64,000 nt of DNA from Alphaproteobacteria bacterium (GTDB lineage: Bacteria; Pseudomonadota; Alphaproteobacteria; Rhizobiales; Hyphomicrobiaceae): the NCBI GenBank assembly GCA_018819265.1, contig JAHJQI010000029.1, positions 29,163 to 93,162 of the forward strand. The letters run 5' to 3'. Below, in pieces: positions 52,819 through 62,148 of the stretch. The notes beneath the pieces are model-generated. The model did not search any database. It saw only the letters and a program-made list of their open reading frames with translations, and had not been told where the DNA came from. Each line of letters starts with the position of its first letter. Position 1 is the first letter of the stretch. The position numbers and the translations under genes were made by a program.

Positions 52819-53943
52819 ATGTTTGACGCAAAGAGCATCCTCGAGTCCCTGGTGACCGGAGGCCAGCGCGGCGGCGCTTCCGTTTCCGGAAAGCACGGCG
52901 ACCCCCTGAGCGACCTGCTCGGTGGCCAGGGCAGCGGTGGATTGGGCGACCTCCTGCGCAACATGATCCCCCCGGGCGAAGGCTCCAGCAGTAGTGGCCC
53001 CCAGGGCGACCCGCTGCGTGATCTGCTCGGCAAACTTGGCGGCGGCCGCAACGAGCCCGGTCCGGCAAGCTCCGGCGGTGGTAACGGCTTCAATCTCGAC
53101 GATCTCCTCGGCAAGCTCGGCCAGCCATCCGGTGGCAGGTCAGCGCCGACGGCCGGATCGCAAAGCGGAACCGGCTCCAGCATCACCGACATCCTCGGCG
53201 ATCTCCTCAGGCAGGCGACCGAGGGCACGACGGAAGGCGCCCGCAAGATCGACGAAGCGACCGGCGCCAGCGGCAAGATGGGAGACCTCTCCCGCCAGCT
53301 CTCCGGCAAATCGCCGGAAGAATTGCTGAAAGCCCTGCAGGATCTGATTTCCAGCAACAAGCTCGGCGCAGGCGCGGCTCTCGGCGGCCTCGGCGCGCTC
53401 ATCCTTGGTACCGAGACAGGCCGCTCGGCCGCCGTCACCGCCGCCAAGCTCGGCGCGCTCGCCCTCATCGGCGGCCTCGCCTACAAGGCCTACCAGAACT
53501 ATCGGAACGGCAGTTCCGCTGCGGCCGCAGGCAAAGGCGCTATCGAAGTGCCGCCGACCGGCTCCGGATTCGAACCGGCAACCGTCACAAACGACGATGC
53601 CATTCTCATGCTGCGCGCCATGATCGCGGCTGCCGCTTCCGACGGCCGCATCGACGGCGATGAACAACGCCGCATCCTCGACAGCTTGCAGCAGGGCGGC
53701 GGCGAACTCGAACCGGCCGCCGAAGAGTTCCTGGCCCGCGAATTGAATGCGCCGGCCACCGCCGATTCTATTGCCGCAGCCGTCAATTCGAAGGAGCAGG
53801 CCGCCAAGATCTATTCGGCAGCCCGCATCGCCGTCGATCCCGACACGCGCGGCGAACAGCAGTTCCTTCACGAACTCGCCCAACGCCTCGGCATCGAACG
53901 CGATCTGGCCCAGCACATCGACGCTGCCGCACGCAACGCCTGA
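52819..53943 (+). CDS. DUF533/TerB-like protein with Gly-rich N-terminus
   Basis: A 374-residue protein of the DUF533 (YebE-like) group. The first 170 residues are Gly/Ser/Asp-rich with repeats of the form GDPLxDLLG and DDLLGKLG, likely disordered. The middle has a small hydrophobic helix region (LGAGAALGGLGALILG, about 195-230). The C-terminal 130 residues form the TerB-like helical domain with ILMLRAMIAAAASDGRIDGDEQRRIL and YSAARIAVDPDTRGEQQFLHELAQRLGI, including the acidic patch that binds metal in TerB proteins. GGAGG lies at a good distance before the ATG at 52819. A terminator follows. Confidence 0.85.
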   Translation: MFDAKSILESLVTGGQRGGASVSGKHGDPLSDLLGGQGSGGLGDLLRNMIPPGEGSSSSGPQGDPLRDLLGKLGGGRNEPGPASSGGGNGFNLDDLLGKLGQPSGGRSAPTAGSQSGTGSSITDILGDLLRQATEGTTEGARKIDEATGASGKMGDLSRQLSGKSPEELLKALQDLISSNKLGAGAALGGLGALILGTETGRSAAVTAAKLGALALIGGLAYKAYQNYRNGSSAAAAGKGAIEVPPTGSGFEPATVTNDDAILMLRAMIAAAASDGRIDGDEQRRILDSLQQGGGELEPAAEEFLARELNAPATADSIAAAVNSKEQAAKIYSAARIAVDPDTRGEQQFLHELAQRLGIERDLAQHIDAAARNA

Positions 53944-53991
53944 CGCTGCCAACGCGCAAGCCAAACGCAACGCAACCCAACGCAAAAAATC

Positions 53992-54031
53992 AAAAGGCCC
54001 CGGACGGTAGCATCCGGGGCCTCTTTGTTTT
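53992..54031 (+). terminator. Intrinsic terminator after the DUF533 gene
   Basis: GGCCCCGGA (53996-54004) pairs perfectly with TCCGGGGCC (54013-54021) around an eight-base loop, then TCTTTGTTTTC. AAAA precedes the left arm, so it may also work weakly for the convergent DevB-type gene. Confidence 0.85.
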
Positions 54032-54114
54032 CAGTATTGAGTTTTGAATTTTTGGTTTTCAAGTCTCGCGCACGCGAATAACGATCGCAACGCCCGGAAC
54101 TTTGCCGATCACGC

Positions 54115-55227
54115 TCAGGTCTTGGCCCCGATCGAAGCCGATTTGCGCTCGGCTTCCTCGCGATGGAAGAACACGTCGACGCGCATCCCCGTCAGCAGCG
54201 GCGGCACACCCTCGAGGTCGACAAGGACTTCCAGGACATCGACGTCGTTTGGACGCCGTGGACCGCGCGATGCGATGCGCGGACTGCCGAGTGCGCCGGA
54301 AATTTCCTTCACCACGCCCTCGAACTGCTGGTTGGGGAAGGCATCCGACTTCACAACCACCTTCTGTCCGATGCGAACCTTCGCGACATCGCGCTCTTCG
54401 ACTTCGGCGCGAACCCGCATCTTGCTCAGATCGCCGAATACCGCGACAGGAGCTTCGGGCCCCGGCGCTGCGGTTTCGCCGACACGCGCCAGCAGGTTGA
54501 GTACGCTGCCATCGAAAGGAGCGCGAATTCGTGTCTTCTCGAAAGCTTCTTCAGCAAGCGCCAGATCCGTGCGGGCAATCGTCAGCGAGGTATCCAGTCG
54601 CCCAGGCAGCGGCATGTCCGCCTTGGCATTGACTTTGGCGAGTTCAGTACGCGCCGTCGCCAGTCGCTCGTCAGCCTTCTCGGCGGTTTCACGCGCGGCC
54701 GTGACATCGCTCTCGCGGGCTTCCCCGCTGCGTTTCAATTCGACGGTGTCATCGAGTGCCCGCCAGGCGGCAAACCGCTGACGCCGTGCCTCAGCGACTT
54801 CATCTTCGGCTGCCCGCCGCTCCAGCGCCAGCCCTGTAACTTCCTCTTCCTGGCGCTCAAGCTTGCGCACGTCTGCTTCCGCAGTTGCCGCCATGATCCG
54901 CTGCAGGGCTTCCGTGTCGTCCAGCTGGACAAGCACGTCGCCCTTGGCGACCTGCTCGCCGACAGCGATCGGAACCTGAACGATGCGCCCGCCGATCAGG
55001 GACGCGACATTGACCACGCCCGAAGCTGGCTCGACACGGCCGGTCGCCGAAGCTGCCCAACGCGGCATACCGGCAGTCTCGGCGTTCTGGGCTTCGGCTG
55101 CATTGCCGACGAACAGCGAATGCTTGCCGTCTCCTAGCGTGCCGCCGTCGATTGAGTTGAACAGGATGCCGCCCGCGATGGTCGCGGCAATCAGGAATGT
55201 CGAGAACGTCGAGTCAATCTTAGGCAT
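54115..55227 (-). CDS. HlyD/DevB-type membrane fusion subunit of ABC exporter
   Basis: A 370-residue periplasmic adaptor. It has an N-terminal anchor helix (FLIAATIAGGILF), the lipoyl half-motif RVEPASGVVNVASLIGGRIVQVPIAVGEQVAKGDVLVQLDD, a long coiled coil with Glu/Ala/Arg heptads (about 110-220), and the second half with TRIRAPFDGSVLNLLARVGE. The ATG at 55227 overlaps the end of the ATPase gene by eight bases. It belongs to a DevCAB-type set; in cyanobacteria this type exports glycolipids, in other bacteria the cargo is unknown. Confidence 0.88.
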   Translation of the reverse strand: MPKIDSTFSTFLIAATIAGGILFNSIDGGTLGDGKHSLFVGNAAEAQNAETAGMPRWAASATGRVEPASGVVNVASLIGGRIVQVPIAVGEQVAKGDVLVQLDDTEALQRIMAATAEADVRKLERQEEEVTGLALERRAAEDEVAEARRQRFAAWRALDDTVELKRSGEARESDVTAARETAEKADERLATARTELAKVNAKADMPLPGRLDTSLTIARTDLALAEEAFEKTRIRAPFDGSVLNLLARVGETAAPGPEAPVAVFGDLSKMRVRAEVEERDVAKVRIGQKVVVKSDAFPNQQFEGVVKEISGALGSPRIASRGPRRPNDVDVLEVLVDLEGVPPLLTGMRVDVFFHREEAERKSASIGAKT

Positions 55228-56017
55228 GCGCTTTTCGCCTCTTAGTGAGATCGGTGATTTCCGGCGCGTCGAGACCTTCCGGTCTGCGTTCCTCGCCAAC
55301 GATAAGCCCATCCTCGATCCGCACGACACGGTCGGCATAGGGCAAGGTTCTCGGATCGTGCGTCACGGCCAGGACGCTACGGCCCTGCTCGTGCGCGATC
55401 CGCGCCAGAAGTTCCATGACCGCATTGCCGTTTTCGCCGTCGAGTGCGGCCGTCGGTTCATCGGCCAGCACGATCGAAGGCGACGACACGATCGCCCGGG
55501 CAACGGCAACGCGCTGCTGCTCTCCGCCGGAAAGATTGCCCGGGAAGTTGCGCAGCCTGTGGCCGAGACCGACTTCGCGAAGCACTTCTTCGCAACGGCG
55601 CGCCGCTTCATAGCCCTTCTGCCCTCGGACATCGAGTGCGATGCGGACATTTTCAAGCGCCGAAAGCGTCGGGAACAGGTTGTAGGACTGGAAGATGAAG
55701 CCGATGTGATCCCGTCTGAGAACTGCCAGTTCGTCCGGCGACAGGCCCGCGGTCTTGGTGCCGGCGACGGTCAGTTCACCAGACGTCGGCGTCATGATGC
55801 AGCCGAGGATCGACAACAGCGTTGTCTTGCCGCTGCCCGACGGTCCCATCAAGAGCGTCAGCTCACCTGGAACCAGTTGCAGATCCACGCCCTTGAGGGC
55901 CATCACCGTACCGGCGCCGCGTCCCAGTTCCTTGACGATGTTTGTCGCAGACAGGACGGGCTCGGACTTGGCATTGCTTTCCGTGGCGGCTGGGGTCGCT
56001 GATTTCTTGCGTGTCAT
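55220..56017 (-). CDS. ABC exporter ATPase (DevA/LolD type)
   Basis: A 265-residue ATPase. Walker A is GPSGSGKT at 58-65, Q-loop FIFQSYNLFPTLSALENV, signature LSGGEQQRVAVARAI, Walker B IVLADEPTAALD, and the switch His in LAVTHDPRT. It belongs to the MacB/LolD/DevA group that works with FtsX-fold permeases. The start at 56017 overlaps the permease stop (ATGA). A longer frame to 56410 is antisense-like noise inside the permease gene in another phase. N-terminal 18 residues are basic and poorly conserved. Confidence 0.95.
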   Translation of the reverse strand: MTRKKSATPAATESNAKSEPVLSATNIVKELGRGAGTVMALKGVDLQLVPGELTLLMGPSGSGKTTLLSILGCIMTPTSGELTVAGTKTAGLSPDELAVLRRDHIGFIFQSYNLFPTLSALENVRIALDVRGQKGYEAARRCEEVLREVGLGHRLRNFPGNLSGGEQQRVAVARAIVSSPSIVLADEPTAALDGENGNAVMELLARIAHEQGRSVLAVTHDPRTLPYADRVVRIEDGLIVGEERRPEGLDAPEITDLTKRRKAHA

Positions 56018-57147
56018 CGGCTGAACACCGTTGCTGGATCGATCTTTGTCACCTTGACGATAGCCGATACGGCCGAGATCGCACACATGAATACCGTCAC
56101 CGTGAAGAGCCCGGCGGCAAGCTGCGGAGTCATCACGATTGGCAGCGGAGTCGATTGGCTCCCGAGTACGATCAGCAGCGCCAGCAGCATTCCGAGCACG
56201 TAGCCGATCACCGCACTGAGACCGGCCTGCGTGAGGATCACCTTGTGGATGTAGCCCGAAGATGAGCCGAGCGCCCGCAACGTCGCGAATTCGTTGATGT
56301 GATCCTTGGTGCTCGAATAGAGCGTCTGCGCCACGATCACCGTGCCGACGAGAATGCCCAAGAGCGCCCCGCCGATCAACGCGACGCCGGCACCTGTCCG
56401 GAACAGCCACTGACGGAGGCTGCGCTGATGGAATTCTTCCGTGGTCAGCACTTCCGCGCCTTCGAGACGGTTCAAGAGGCTGGTGCGCACTTGCTCGACA
56501 TCCTGCCCCGGATAAACCTTGACCAGATGGAACGTCGCCAGATCGGACCCCTCCGCCCCGACCAGCGAGCGGGCGCGCGACAAAGGCGTATAGACGTAAG
56601 GTGATTGCGTAAACGAGCGCACGCCTGAAGTCAGCGCGCCGACCTTGACCCGGCTGGGACCGATCTGCGCGGTATCGCCGATGCCATCGACGCCAAGATC
56701 CTTCAGATACGTTTCATCGACGGCGATGGCGTCGGGTGCCTTAATGTCTTCCCAGGTTCCGGTTTTCAGCGACAGGGGCTTCACCGCGCCTTCCTCGGCA
56801 TCGGTGCCAACGACGACGACGCGGGTCGACCCGCCCTCCGGCTTGCGCCATTCTGTGAAGCGGACGACAAGCGGCGTCACCTGAGCGACACCGGGGGTTG
56901 CAAGCGCCTGGTGCCGCTCCCGCGTGCCCATCAGCAAACCGCCATCCTCGAAGCTTTTCGCCCCGAATGGCATGATCCACAGATCGGCATCGGCATGATC
57001 GATGTTCGCTGTGATCATCCGGCTCGCACCAAGATACAACCCAAGCTGCACGGCAACCAGGACGATCGAGAACAAAATGCCAACCAGCGTGACCGCAAGA
57101 CGAATCCGGTCATGAAAAAGATTTCGGAAGGCAAGCGTAAAGATCAT
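56014..57147 (-). CDS. ABC exporter permease (DevC/FtsX-fold)
   Basis: A 377-residue permease with the DevC layout: one N-terminal membrane helix (LVGILFSIVLVAVQLGLYLG), a periplasmic domain of about 220 residues, then three helices at the C-terminus, with the FtsX segment in LGILVGTVIVAQTLYSSTKDHINEFATLRALGSSSGYIHKVILTQ. It starts at the ATG at 57147 (a GTG at 57168 gives seven extra residues). It is the first gene of the permease-ATPase-adaptor operon, each overlapping the next. Cargo is unknown. Confidence 0.93.
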   Translation of the reverse strand: MIFTLAFRNLFHDRIRLAVTLVGILFSIVLVAVQLGLYLGASRMITANIDHADADLWIMPFGAKSFEDGGLLMGTRERHQALATPGVAQVTPLVVRFTEWRKPEGGSTRVVVVGTDAEEGAVKPLSLKTGTWEDIKAPDAIAVDETYLKDLGVDGIGDTAQIGPSRVKVGALTSGVRSFTQSPYVYTPLSRARSLVGAEGSDLATFHLVKVYPGQDVEQVRTSLLNRLEGAEVLTTEEFHQRSLRQWLFRTGAGVALIGGALLGILVGTVIVAQTLYSSTKDHINEFATLRALGSSSGYIHKVILTQAGLSAVIGYVLGMLLALLIVLGSQSTPLPIVMTPQLAAGLFTVTVFMCAISAVSAIVKVTKIDPATVFSR

Positions 57148-57517
57148 TAAGCGGATCCGACTTTTCACTGTTGTTTAATGTTGCGGCTCGAAACGCCCAC
57201 GCGGCGCCCGGTCGAATGCACAAGGAGCGATTTCCGAAAGCTCCCGGAACTCCTCCGAAATCGCGCCCGGAACGGCCGATACAGCACACCCCGGCACGAC
57301 CGTACATGAGGCGTTGTATCACAAGCCTGCATTGAGTAAGGTTAATAATGGGCCAAGATAATGTTATTGTGGGACAATTCAATAAGCTGCGTCACTATGA
57401 AGTCATCTTTCGGTGGCCAGGTCATTGTATATTGATAAGAAACTAAATACCTGATTTGTGCCCTTTTGATGGTTCATCCGAATACGATGGAATCGAACAG
57501 CGGAATTGAGGAACGCC
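57148..57517. other. Divergent intergenic region between DevC-type permease and DUF2147 genes
   Basis: About 370 bases; the right half is AT-rich. It holds an inverted repeat (57364-57385) that may bind a regulator. No gene is supported. Promoters in both directions must lie here but I could not assign hexamers with confidence. Confidence 0.5.
57364..57385. promoter_or_regulatory. Nested inverted repeat, candidate operator
   Basis: TTATTG (57364-57369) and CAATAA (57380-57385) are complementary; nested within is ATTGT-GGG-ACAAT (57366-57378). It sits in an AT-rich tract about 130-150 bases ahead of the DUF2147 start and 220 bases ahead of the permease. Confidence 0.45.
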
Positions 57518-58042
57518 ATGCCCATGCCTGCTTTCCCGACACAAAGCCGAACGGCACAGCTCCTGGCGGCCATCGCTGCCGGTTTTCTTCTCGCACCATT
57601 GGCCCCGGCGGCATCGGCCGAGCCCGCGGAATTCGGGCTCTGGTATGATGATACCGGTCGCGGAGCCGTCAAAATCGCCCCGTGCGGCGACAAGCTTTGC
57701 GGTCACATCGTCTGGCTGGAGAACCAGCTCAACTCCAAGGGCCAGCCCCTTCACGACATCTACAATCCCGAACCGACGATGCGGGCTCGTCCGATTTGCG
57801 GAATTCAGGTGATCGGGAATTTACAGCCGCAATCCGATGGAACATGGGGCTCGGGCTGGGTCTACGATCCGAAAGTCGGATCGAGCTACGACGTCGAGAT
57901 CAAGCTGGCTCGCCCCGATGTTCTCGAGGTCTATGGCTATGCCGGGCTGAAACTCCTTGGAAAGTCGATTTATTGGAAACGCGCGCCTTCCGACCTCCCG
58001 CGCTGCAGTGACAATGCGTCACCGCAGAAAGTATCTCGATAG
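57518..58042 (+). CDS. DUF2147 family exported protein
   Basis: A 174-residue protein with a signal peptide ending near ASAEPA (about residue 36) and a DUF2147 domain: GLWYDDTGRGAVKIAPCGDKLCGHIVWLEN, then GQPLHDIYNPEPTMRARPICGIQVI, SGWVYDPKVGSSYDVEIKL, LEVYGYAGLKLLGKSIYWKRA. The paired cysteines are in APCGDKLCG. The ATG at 57518 has GAGGA eight bases ahead. The family has no settled function; it is calycin-like and may bind small molecules. A terminator follows the gene. Confidence 0.92.
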   Translation: MPMPAFPTQSRTAQLLAAIAAGFLLAPLAPAASAEPAEFGLWYDDTGRGAVKIAPCGDKLCGHIVWLENQLNSKGQPLHDIYNPEPTMRARPICGIQVIGNLQPQSDGTWGSGWVYDPKVGSSYDVEIKLARPDVLEVYGYAGLKLLGKSIYWKRAPSDLPRCSDNASPQKVSR

Positions 58043-58074
58043 CGCCACAGGCAATAAACCAGCAATGGAACGCG

Positions 58075-58120
58075 AAAGACCGGGAATCGAGTTTCACCTC
58101 GCCCCGGTCTTTTTGTTTTT
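58075..58120 (+). terminator. Intrinsic terminator after the DUF2147 gene
   Basis: AAAGACCGGG (58075-58084) pairs perfectly with CCCGGTCTTT (58103-58112) around an 18-base loop, followed by TTGTTTTT. It lies between two convergent genes, about 33 bases after the DUF2147 stop. Confidence 0.85.
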
Positions 58121-58168
58121 CCCGCCGGCTGCCGGTCAGGCAGCCGTTTTGAGCCCAGGAAAGCTGCT

Positions 58169-59056
58169 TCAGCCGGTAATCTCGACGACGTCGGCGGTGC
58201 GCTGGGGAGCCGCGCTCTTGCGCTCCTGTGCGATACGGGCGACCAACCGTCCGCTGAAGTCGAGAGCCCGTTCGAGGACAAGGTCGCGCTGCCGGTCGAG
58301 CGTCACGATGTGATAGCTGTCGTCCAGCACGATTGCTTCGACCGGTCCGCCAAGTTTGGATTGAAGCGTCAGGGCATTGCGCAGGTTTGACTGATCGTCG
58401 TGACGCGGATGCGCGATCAGCGTCGGCGTGGTGATACCCGACAGTTCGCTGCGCACCTTCTTCACCAGACGGCAGAATTCGAGCACCATGACGCCGGGCC
58501 GCGCATAGACTTCCTCGATCCTTCGGTTTTCCGACTTGAACGCATCGACCATGAACTTGCGGATGCGCTCGTCCTTTATGCCGTAAGGAGCTCTCTGGCT
58601 GAACCGGAACATGCGTGCGAACCAGCGCGTATGCACCAGCCGATAAAAGTTGAACGTCCACGGAACCGCCCAGCCGTTCGGCCAAAGCGTCGGCGCGAAC
58701 GCGAGCACTCCGGCAACGTCGTCAGGACGGTCCTTGGCAAGTTTCAGCGCCAGGATTGAACCGGCCGACAGACCACCGACGATAACCGTGTCGCACTTCT
58801 CGCGCAGCGTCTCGAAAGCGCGCTCGACTTCGCCGTACCAGTCCTGCCATCGCGATAGGCTCAACACATCCGTGCCGTTCGTCATTCCAGGGAGGATCGG
58901 GCACTCGACCGAGTAGCCTTCGCGGGCAAATCCTTGCGCGACGTATTTCAATTCGAGCGGCGTACCGCCAAGGCTATGGATCAACAGCACGCCCACACGG
59001 CCACCGTCGTAGGACAGGCCGTTCAACAAGGCCAGTTTGTTCGTCTTGCTTTTCAT
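58169..59056 (-). CDS. Alpha/beta hydrolase, carboxylesterase-like
   Basis: A 295-residue hydrolase of the Est30/monoacylglycerol-lipase-like group. The oxyanion region is LLIHSLGGTPLE, the nucleophile is Ser97 in the GLSAG elbow, the Asp is probably in IAHPRHDDQS, and the His is in LDDSYHIVTLDRQRD, which is the usual triad order. No signal peptide is seen, so it acts in the cytoplasm. The lid region (about 115-185) is rich in aromatic and basic residues. It stands alone, convergent with DUF2147. Substrate is not known. Confidence 0.88.
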   Translation of the reverse strand: MKSKTNKLALLNGLSYDGGRVGVLLIHSLGGTPLELKYVAQGFAREGYSVECPILPGMTNGTDVLSLSRWQDWYGEVERAFETLREKCDTVIVGGLSAGSILALKLAKDRPDDVAGVLAFAPTLWPNGWAVPWTFNFYRLVHTRWFARMFRFSQRAPYGIKDERIRKFMVDAFKSENRRIEEVYARPGVMVLEFCRLVKKVRSELSGITTPTLIAHPRHDDQSNLRNALTLQSKLGGPVEAIVLDDSYHIVTLDRQRDLVLERALDFSGRLVARIAQERKSAAPQRTADVVEITG

Positions 59057-59971
59057 TGCCTTACCCGAACTCGCCGTCTTCCAGCTGACATTTCTATGCC
59101 ATCATAACAACACGTGCAAACACGATGCCGTAACCAACTGGGTCGGCTTGGTTAACTTATCTGATCCTGGCTTATCCCGCTCCGGTCGGAGACGGGTCTG
59201 CCCCTGATGCCGCAAACAACCGCGAAACTCCGTTCGTCCTTGGTTTTTTGCGACCGCCACTGATTGATCGCGAACGCTCGCCACTCCCAGTCGAGTACAG
59301 CAGTGTTTAAATCCCCGACCCGGCCTCAATAGCGATGAGGCATCGCGCCGCAAGTTATGAACACAGCTTTGTGCAGCGCACAAATAGCCCGGTTTCAGCC
59401 GAAGTGTGCAACCCAGGATCAAGAATATTTGATCTTTGTTACAGCGAAGTAATCGACTCGGCTCACATCCGACTGAATGCCGCAGCGCACAATCGGCCGG
59501 TCTCTGACGCGGGAACCCGACGTCCGGTTCCCGAGAGCTTGAGAACCGCTCTGACCAAGGATTTAAGCCGAAACAGATTAATCGTCTGTCGCCTACGGAA
59601 CACCTGGGGCTGGATATTTCGAGATCGAGGAGTCGTTAGGAAACAGAACGTTACCAGCTCAAAATGAGATCACGAGAAAGCTTGGCCACATCCACCGTTG
59701 CTGGCGCTGCCAGCAAATGTTGACCACCAGCCCGGCGACTGCGCCGGCGTTGCTGCCCTCGTCACCGGAACCGCCGCAAATATGAAACAGTTCCTTTGGC
59801 TGAAGCCGCTGCGGCACTATTCCTGACACGAAGAAACCGCATAGAATTGACCTGGGGGCTGACCGCGCGGTGTTGCAGGGCCATATGTGTCCCGTTCGAA
59901 CCAAGGTCTTTCTTCACCCGAGGGCGAACCTGATTGGGCTGGACTTTAACTGAATTAAGGAGTGAGACGAC
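59057..59971. other. Long intergenic region, 915 bases, no supported gene
   Basis: The longest non-coding stretch in the window. Its composition is closer to 52-55% GC by eye. Open frames on both strands (up to 110 residues) have no ribosome site and no family resemblance. It holds one 22-nt near-palindrome (59511-59532). The right end carries AAGGAG at 59957-59962, the ribosome site of the next gene. Confidence 0.6.
59511..59532. other. 22-nt near-palindrome in the long intergenic region
   Basis: GGGAACC and GGTTCCC flank CGACGTCC; the whole is palindromic except for one pair beside the GACGTC centre. It may be an operator or part of an RNA hairpin. No T-run follows, so it is not a terminator. 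GGAAC also resembles the -35 of EcfG-type stress promoters, but no matching -10 was confirmed. Confidence 0.4.
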
Positions 59972-61765
59972 TTGGCACGCGTAATGAGACCGGCAATCTC
60001 GGCCCTGCTTGCTCTCTCACTTGCGGCAACTCCGACACTGAAGGCCTACGCCCAGCAAGGCGTGACCCGTGCCGACATCGAAGCCTGCAAATCCCAGGAC
60101 GAAGATGCATTCCGCCGGGCCGTGGCCGAAGTCACGACCTATTCCCTGGAAAAAAGCATCGGGTCGGTCGACTATCAAGCGCTCGTCGCCGACGAATGGC
60201 GCAAGGGAAACGTCGACGCCATCATCGATGCCCGCGTCGATATCGCCATCAAGGAAGTGCGTGAAGAGACGAGTTGGGGCAATCTCCTCAAGTCCCTGGC
60301 CTACCGCGAGGAGGCCCAGAAACTCGCAACGAACGTCGCCGAACGGGTCTATCGCTCCGATGCCGTCAGCAAAGCCATAGAAGATCTCGCCAGCGGCGTC
60401 GGCGAAGCCGTCGGCAAGCGCATCGAGTTCGCAGCCAAGGACGCCTCCCGGCCAGCTCTGCAATGCCTGCAGGCCTATCTTGGGCCCCGCTACGGGACAA
60501 CCGTCTCAAGCCTGGTCAGCGACGACGCGCAAAAGGATTTCGCTGTCGCCGCCGATGACGGCTCCGCCAACGTCACCCCCGGCGCCGTGCTGCGCGAGGC
60601 CGGCGGCGGGGCCACCGGGGTCGCGATCCTCATCGTTCGCCGGCAGCTCGCCAACCTTGCCCGCACCGTCGGCCAGCGCATCGTCGGCAGCGTGCTCGCC
60701 CGGCTTGTCTCGGTTGTCGCCGGCGGCGTCGGCCTGGTGCTCATCGCCAAGGACATCTGGGACTTCCGTCACGGCGTGCTGCCCATTATCGAGTCTGAAA
60801 TGAAGTCGGAGGAAACCAAGGAGAAGGTCCGCGAAGTCCTTGCCGAAACCGTTGCCGGCCAGATCTCGGCGCACGTCAAGCAGATCGGCACCGCTGCCGC
60901 CGACCGCGTTGTCGAGGTCTGGCGCGAGTTTCGCCGGGCTCACCTGAAAGCGCTCGACCTTGCCGACCGCAACGAGTCGTTTCGACGCTTCCTCGACACC
61001 GTTGGCCCCGATCGGCTTGGCCGGCTCGACGAGGTCGTCGGCCTGGTGCTCGCAGACGAAGGCGAAAGCGGCATCGTCCGCCGTCTTTCCAACGGCACGC
61101 TCGACGAAGCCGTTTCGCGCGTGCCCGATTCCGCAATCCAGATCGCCCGCGCCACGCGATCGCTGGAGACCGGGCTTGACTGGTATGCGGTCGCTGGCCA
61201 CCGGACCGAGGCTGTCCTAGACGAGGGCATCTATCTCGAGACCAAGCCTGAAGCCTTTACCTCGGCCACTCTCCGCCAGCTGCTGGCGCTCGACGACCGC
61301 GTCGCCATCCTGCGGCTGGCCGGCCTGCCCGCCGAAGCCCGCGCCAGCCTCTTCGACCTTGAACATGACGCCTTGAAGGGACTGGCCCGCAGCCTGACGA
61401 AGGAAGAGCTCTCCGAACTGACTGGCTACCTGACCGGTCTTGAGCAGGCCCCGCGCGAACAGGTTCTGCGCGCGGTGGCGAAGTCCCCGGCAAAACTGAA
61501 GCTTCTCGCCCGCGCGCGGGTCCGCCAGGCGGTGCTGACCAGCACCGATCAGTCCGCGGCAGTCGAAATGATGTTGCGCACGGACGCTGGCTTTTCGCCG
61601 ACCGCAACGTTGGAAGACGTGCAACTCGTAATCGACGGCCGGGTCAGCCCGATCCTGCTCGTCGACAAGCATCCGATCGCCTTGGCCGCCGCAGCCATCG
61701 CACTGCTGTTGTTCTTCTTCATGCTGCGCCGGCTGTTCGTCCCCGCGCGCCGCCCGACGACCTGA
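59972..61765 (+). CDS. Large exported or membrane protein of unknown function
   Basis: A 597-residue protein. The TTG at 59972 is nine bases after a strong AAGGAG, while the ATG at 59984 is too far at 21 bases, so the TTG is taken as start. It has a signal-like N-terminus (about 5-27, ending YAQQ), an alpha-helical body, a middle hydrophobic segment (about 240-265, VSVVAGGVGLVLIAKDIWDF), long charged helices around 270-330, and a C-terminal membrane anchor (HPIALAAAAIALLLFFFMLRRLF). No cysteine motif or enzyme signature stands out. It may be periplasmic and anchored at both ends. I do not recognise the family. It stands alone after a long non-coding region. Confidence 0.8.
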   Translation: MARVMRPAISALLALSLAATPTLKAYAQQGVTRADIEACKSQDEDAFRRAVAEVTTYSLEKSIGSVDYQALVADEWRKGNVDAIIDARVDIAIKEVREETSWGNLLKSLAYREEAQKLATNVAERVYRSDAVSKAIEDLASGVGEAVGKRIEFAAKDASRPALQCLQAYLGPRYGTTVSSLVSDDAQKDFAVAADDGSANVTPGAVLREAGGGATGVAILIVRRQLANLARTVGQRIVGSVLARLVSVVAGGVGLVLIAKDIWDFRHGVLPIIESEMKSEETKEKVREVLAETVAGQISAHVKQIGTAAADRVVEVWREFRRAHLKALDLADRNESFRRFLDTVGPDRLGRLDEVVGLVLADEGESGIVRRLSNGTLDEAVSRVPDSAIQIARATRSLETGLDWYAVAGHRTEAVLDEGIYLETKPEAFTSATLRQLLALDDRVAILRLAGLPAEARASLFDLEHDALKGLARSLTKEELSELTGYLTGLEQAPREQVLRAVAKSPAKLKLLARARVRQAVLTSTDQSAAVEMMLRTDAGFSPTATLEDVQLVIDGRVSPILLVDKHPIALAAAAIALLLFFFMLRRLFVPARRPTT

Positions 61766-61962
61766 TCGGCCTGAACGGCAACGACGAGCGCGCGGTGCAT
61801 TGCAACCGACGCGCGAACCGCACCAATACCGCCGGACAAATCGCCTCGAAGTCGTTGTGGATATTATTGCGCCAGTCTGTCGCGCGTCATTGCGTGGAGT
61901 GGCGACCACGACTGATGAGCGGCAGATTATCAAGCTCGTTCAAACGACACCTGGAACTCACG

Positions 61963-62139
61963 ATGCTCCGAAAGCAAAGCTTCGAGCGCCTGAATCGCTA
62001 CCGCTACGAGATTGCCGTCGCGATTTGCCTGACGATTGCCGCGCTCGGGCTGTTGGCTGCCGCTTCGGCAAGCCGCAGTGTGCCCTTGCAGGAAAAAGCG
62101 GATGGATCGCGGGTGCATTTCCCGGTTCGGGCGAAGTAG
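61963..62139 (+). CDS. Small single-pass membrane protein (58 aa)
   Basis: A frame of 58 residues from the ATG at 61963 with a basic N-terminus (RKQSFERLNRYRYE), one clean membrane helix (IAVAICLTIAALGLLAAASA) and a short basic tail. The start is uncertain as an ATG at 61915 is also in frame, and no strong ribosome site is seen for either. Hydrophobicity pattern and base usage favour a gene over chance. It ends nine bases before the convergent pabB stop. Confidence 0.45.
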   Translation: MLRKQSFERLNRYRYEIAVAICLTIAALGLLAAASASRSVPLQEKADGSRVHFPVRAK

Positions 62140-62148
62140 TCCGCGCCA

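Noticed and set aside
59102..59904. Several frames of 80-110 codons in the long intergenic region
   Set aside because: No ribosome sites, no codon bias like the neighbours and no family resemblance on either strand.
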